A stretch of 64,000 nt of DNA. Source: Cladocopium goreaui. Taxonomy: Eukaryota; Sar; Dinophyceae; Suessiales; Symbiodiniaceae. Numbering within the stretch: position 1 is the first letter of the stretch; each line of letters begins with the position of its first letter. The notes beneath the pieces were generated by a model. That model saw only the letters and a program-made list of their open reading frames with translations. It ran no database searches and was not told the origin of the DNA. The translations under genes and the position numbers were made by a program. The DNA lies in contig CAMXCT020001116.1 of NCBI GenBank assembly GCA_947184155.2, positions 1-64,000 on the forward strand. Reading direction: 5' to 3'. This document shows positions 63,931 to 64,000 of the stretch, in pieces.

Positions 63931-64000
63931 CTATCGTGTTTTGCAACTCAGCCTCTGCAGATCGCATTGTAGTGGCTGGGTCAAGGTTGCTTGGCCGCGG

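Noticed and set aside
1-64000. tRNA, rRNA, U-snRNA and spliced-leader RNA genes
   Set aside because: I looked for the dinoflagellate spliced leader core, tRNA B-box-like GTTCGAATC and rRNA signatures and found none that fit; the one GTTCGAATC near 57520 lacks any tRNA fold around it.

Overview
The window looks like nuclear DNA of a dinoflagellate, most likely a symbiodiniacean. The grounds are: very sparse coding DNA broken into short exons; exon joints that need GA and GC as well as GT at the 5' splice site, with acceptors mostly of the AG|G type; a TTTAGGG-type motif; tandem paralogous genes on one strand; a copia-type retrotransposon of the kind common in these genomes; and huge amounts of micro- and minisatellite. 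Nothing bacterial was seen (no operons, ribosome binding sites or CRISPR), and I found no rRNA, tRNA or spliced-leader gene. No database was consulted, so the organism is an inference.

Layout. 1-7.4 kb: no gene, but about a dozen copies of a roughly 105 bp TA-flanked inverted-repeat element (MITE-like) and one 140 bp element of a second family. 7.4-8.03 kb: microsatellite, minisatellite and one partial copy of a 409 bp repeat. 8.03-16.72 kb: a plus-strand block of lysine-rich reading frames studded with about sixty tiny hairpins of the form arm-GAAA-arm, whose arms change in a base-paired way; it is flanked on both sides by the 409 bp repeat. 16.74-19.25 kb: three more 409 bp copies, a unique tail and a GTGTGAAGT-type minisatellite. 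19.3-26.8 kb: mostly repeats and unassigned DNA. 26.86-32.54 kb: scattered minus-strand exons of a multi-pass membrane protein. 34.38-34.76 kb: two minus-strand TPR exons. 37.7-39.2 kb: repeats. 39.83-51.77 kb: a nearly complete minus-strand gene B, with a signal anchor, a PAN/apple-like module and Cys-rich GCCP modules. 53.99-60.39 kb: its upstream tandem paralogue, gene A, whose 5' part lies beyond the window or is lost. 60.5-62.4 kb: extreme AT-rich DNA. 62.55-63.93 kb: a 228 bp tandem repeat that ends in the same tail as the 409 bp repeat.

Genes A and B share the same module order and end in homologous last exons with in-frame stops. In gene B six consecutive exon joints keep the reading frame. 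The 8.1 kb intron between its third and fourth exons holds a young, internally deleted copia-like LTR element inserted in a CATA microsatellite. All host exons I can support are on the minus strand; the hairpin block is on the plus strand.

The most unusual object is the hairpin family at 8.2-16.7 kb. Its loop-proximal core is constant, while its arms take all four Watson-Crick pairs. It reads as LKK or LEKG in two frames and supplies a stop codon in the third, and at least four reading frames of the block end in it.
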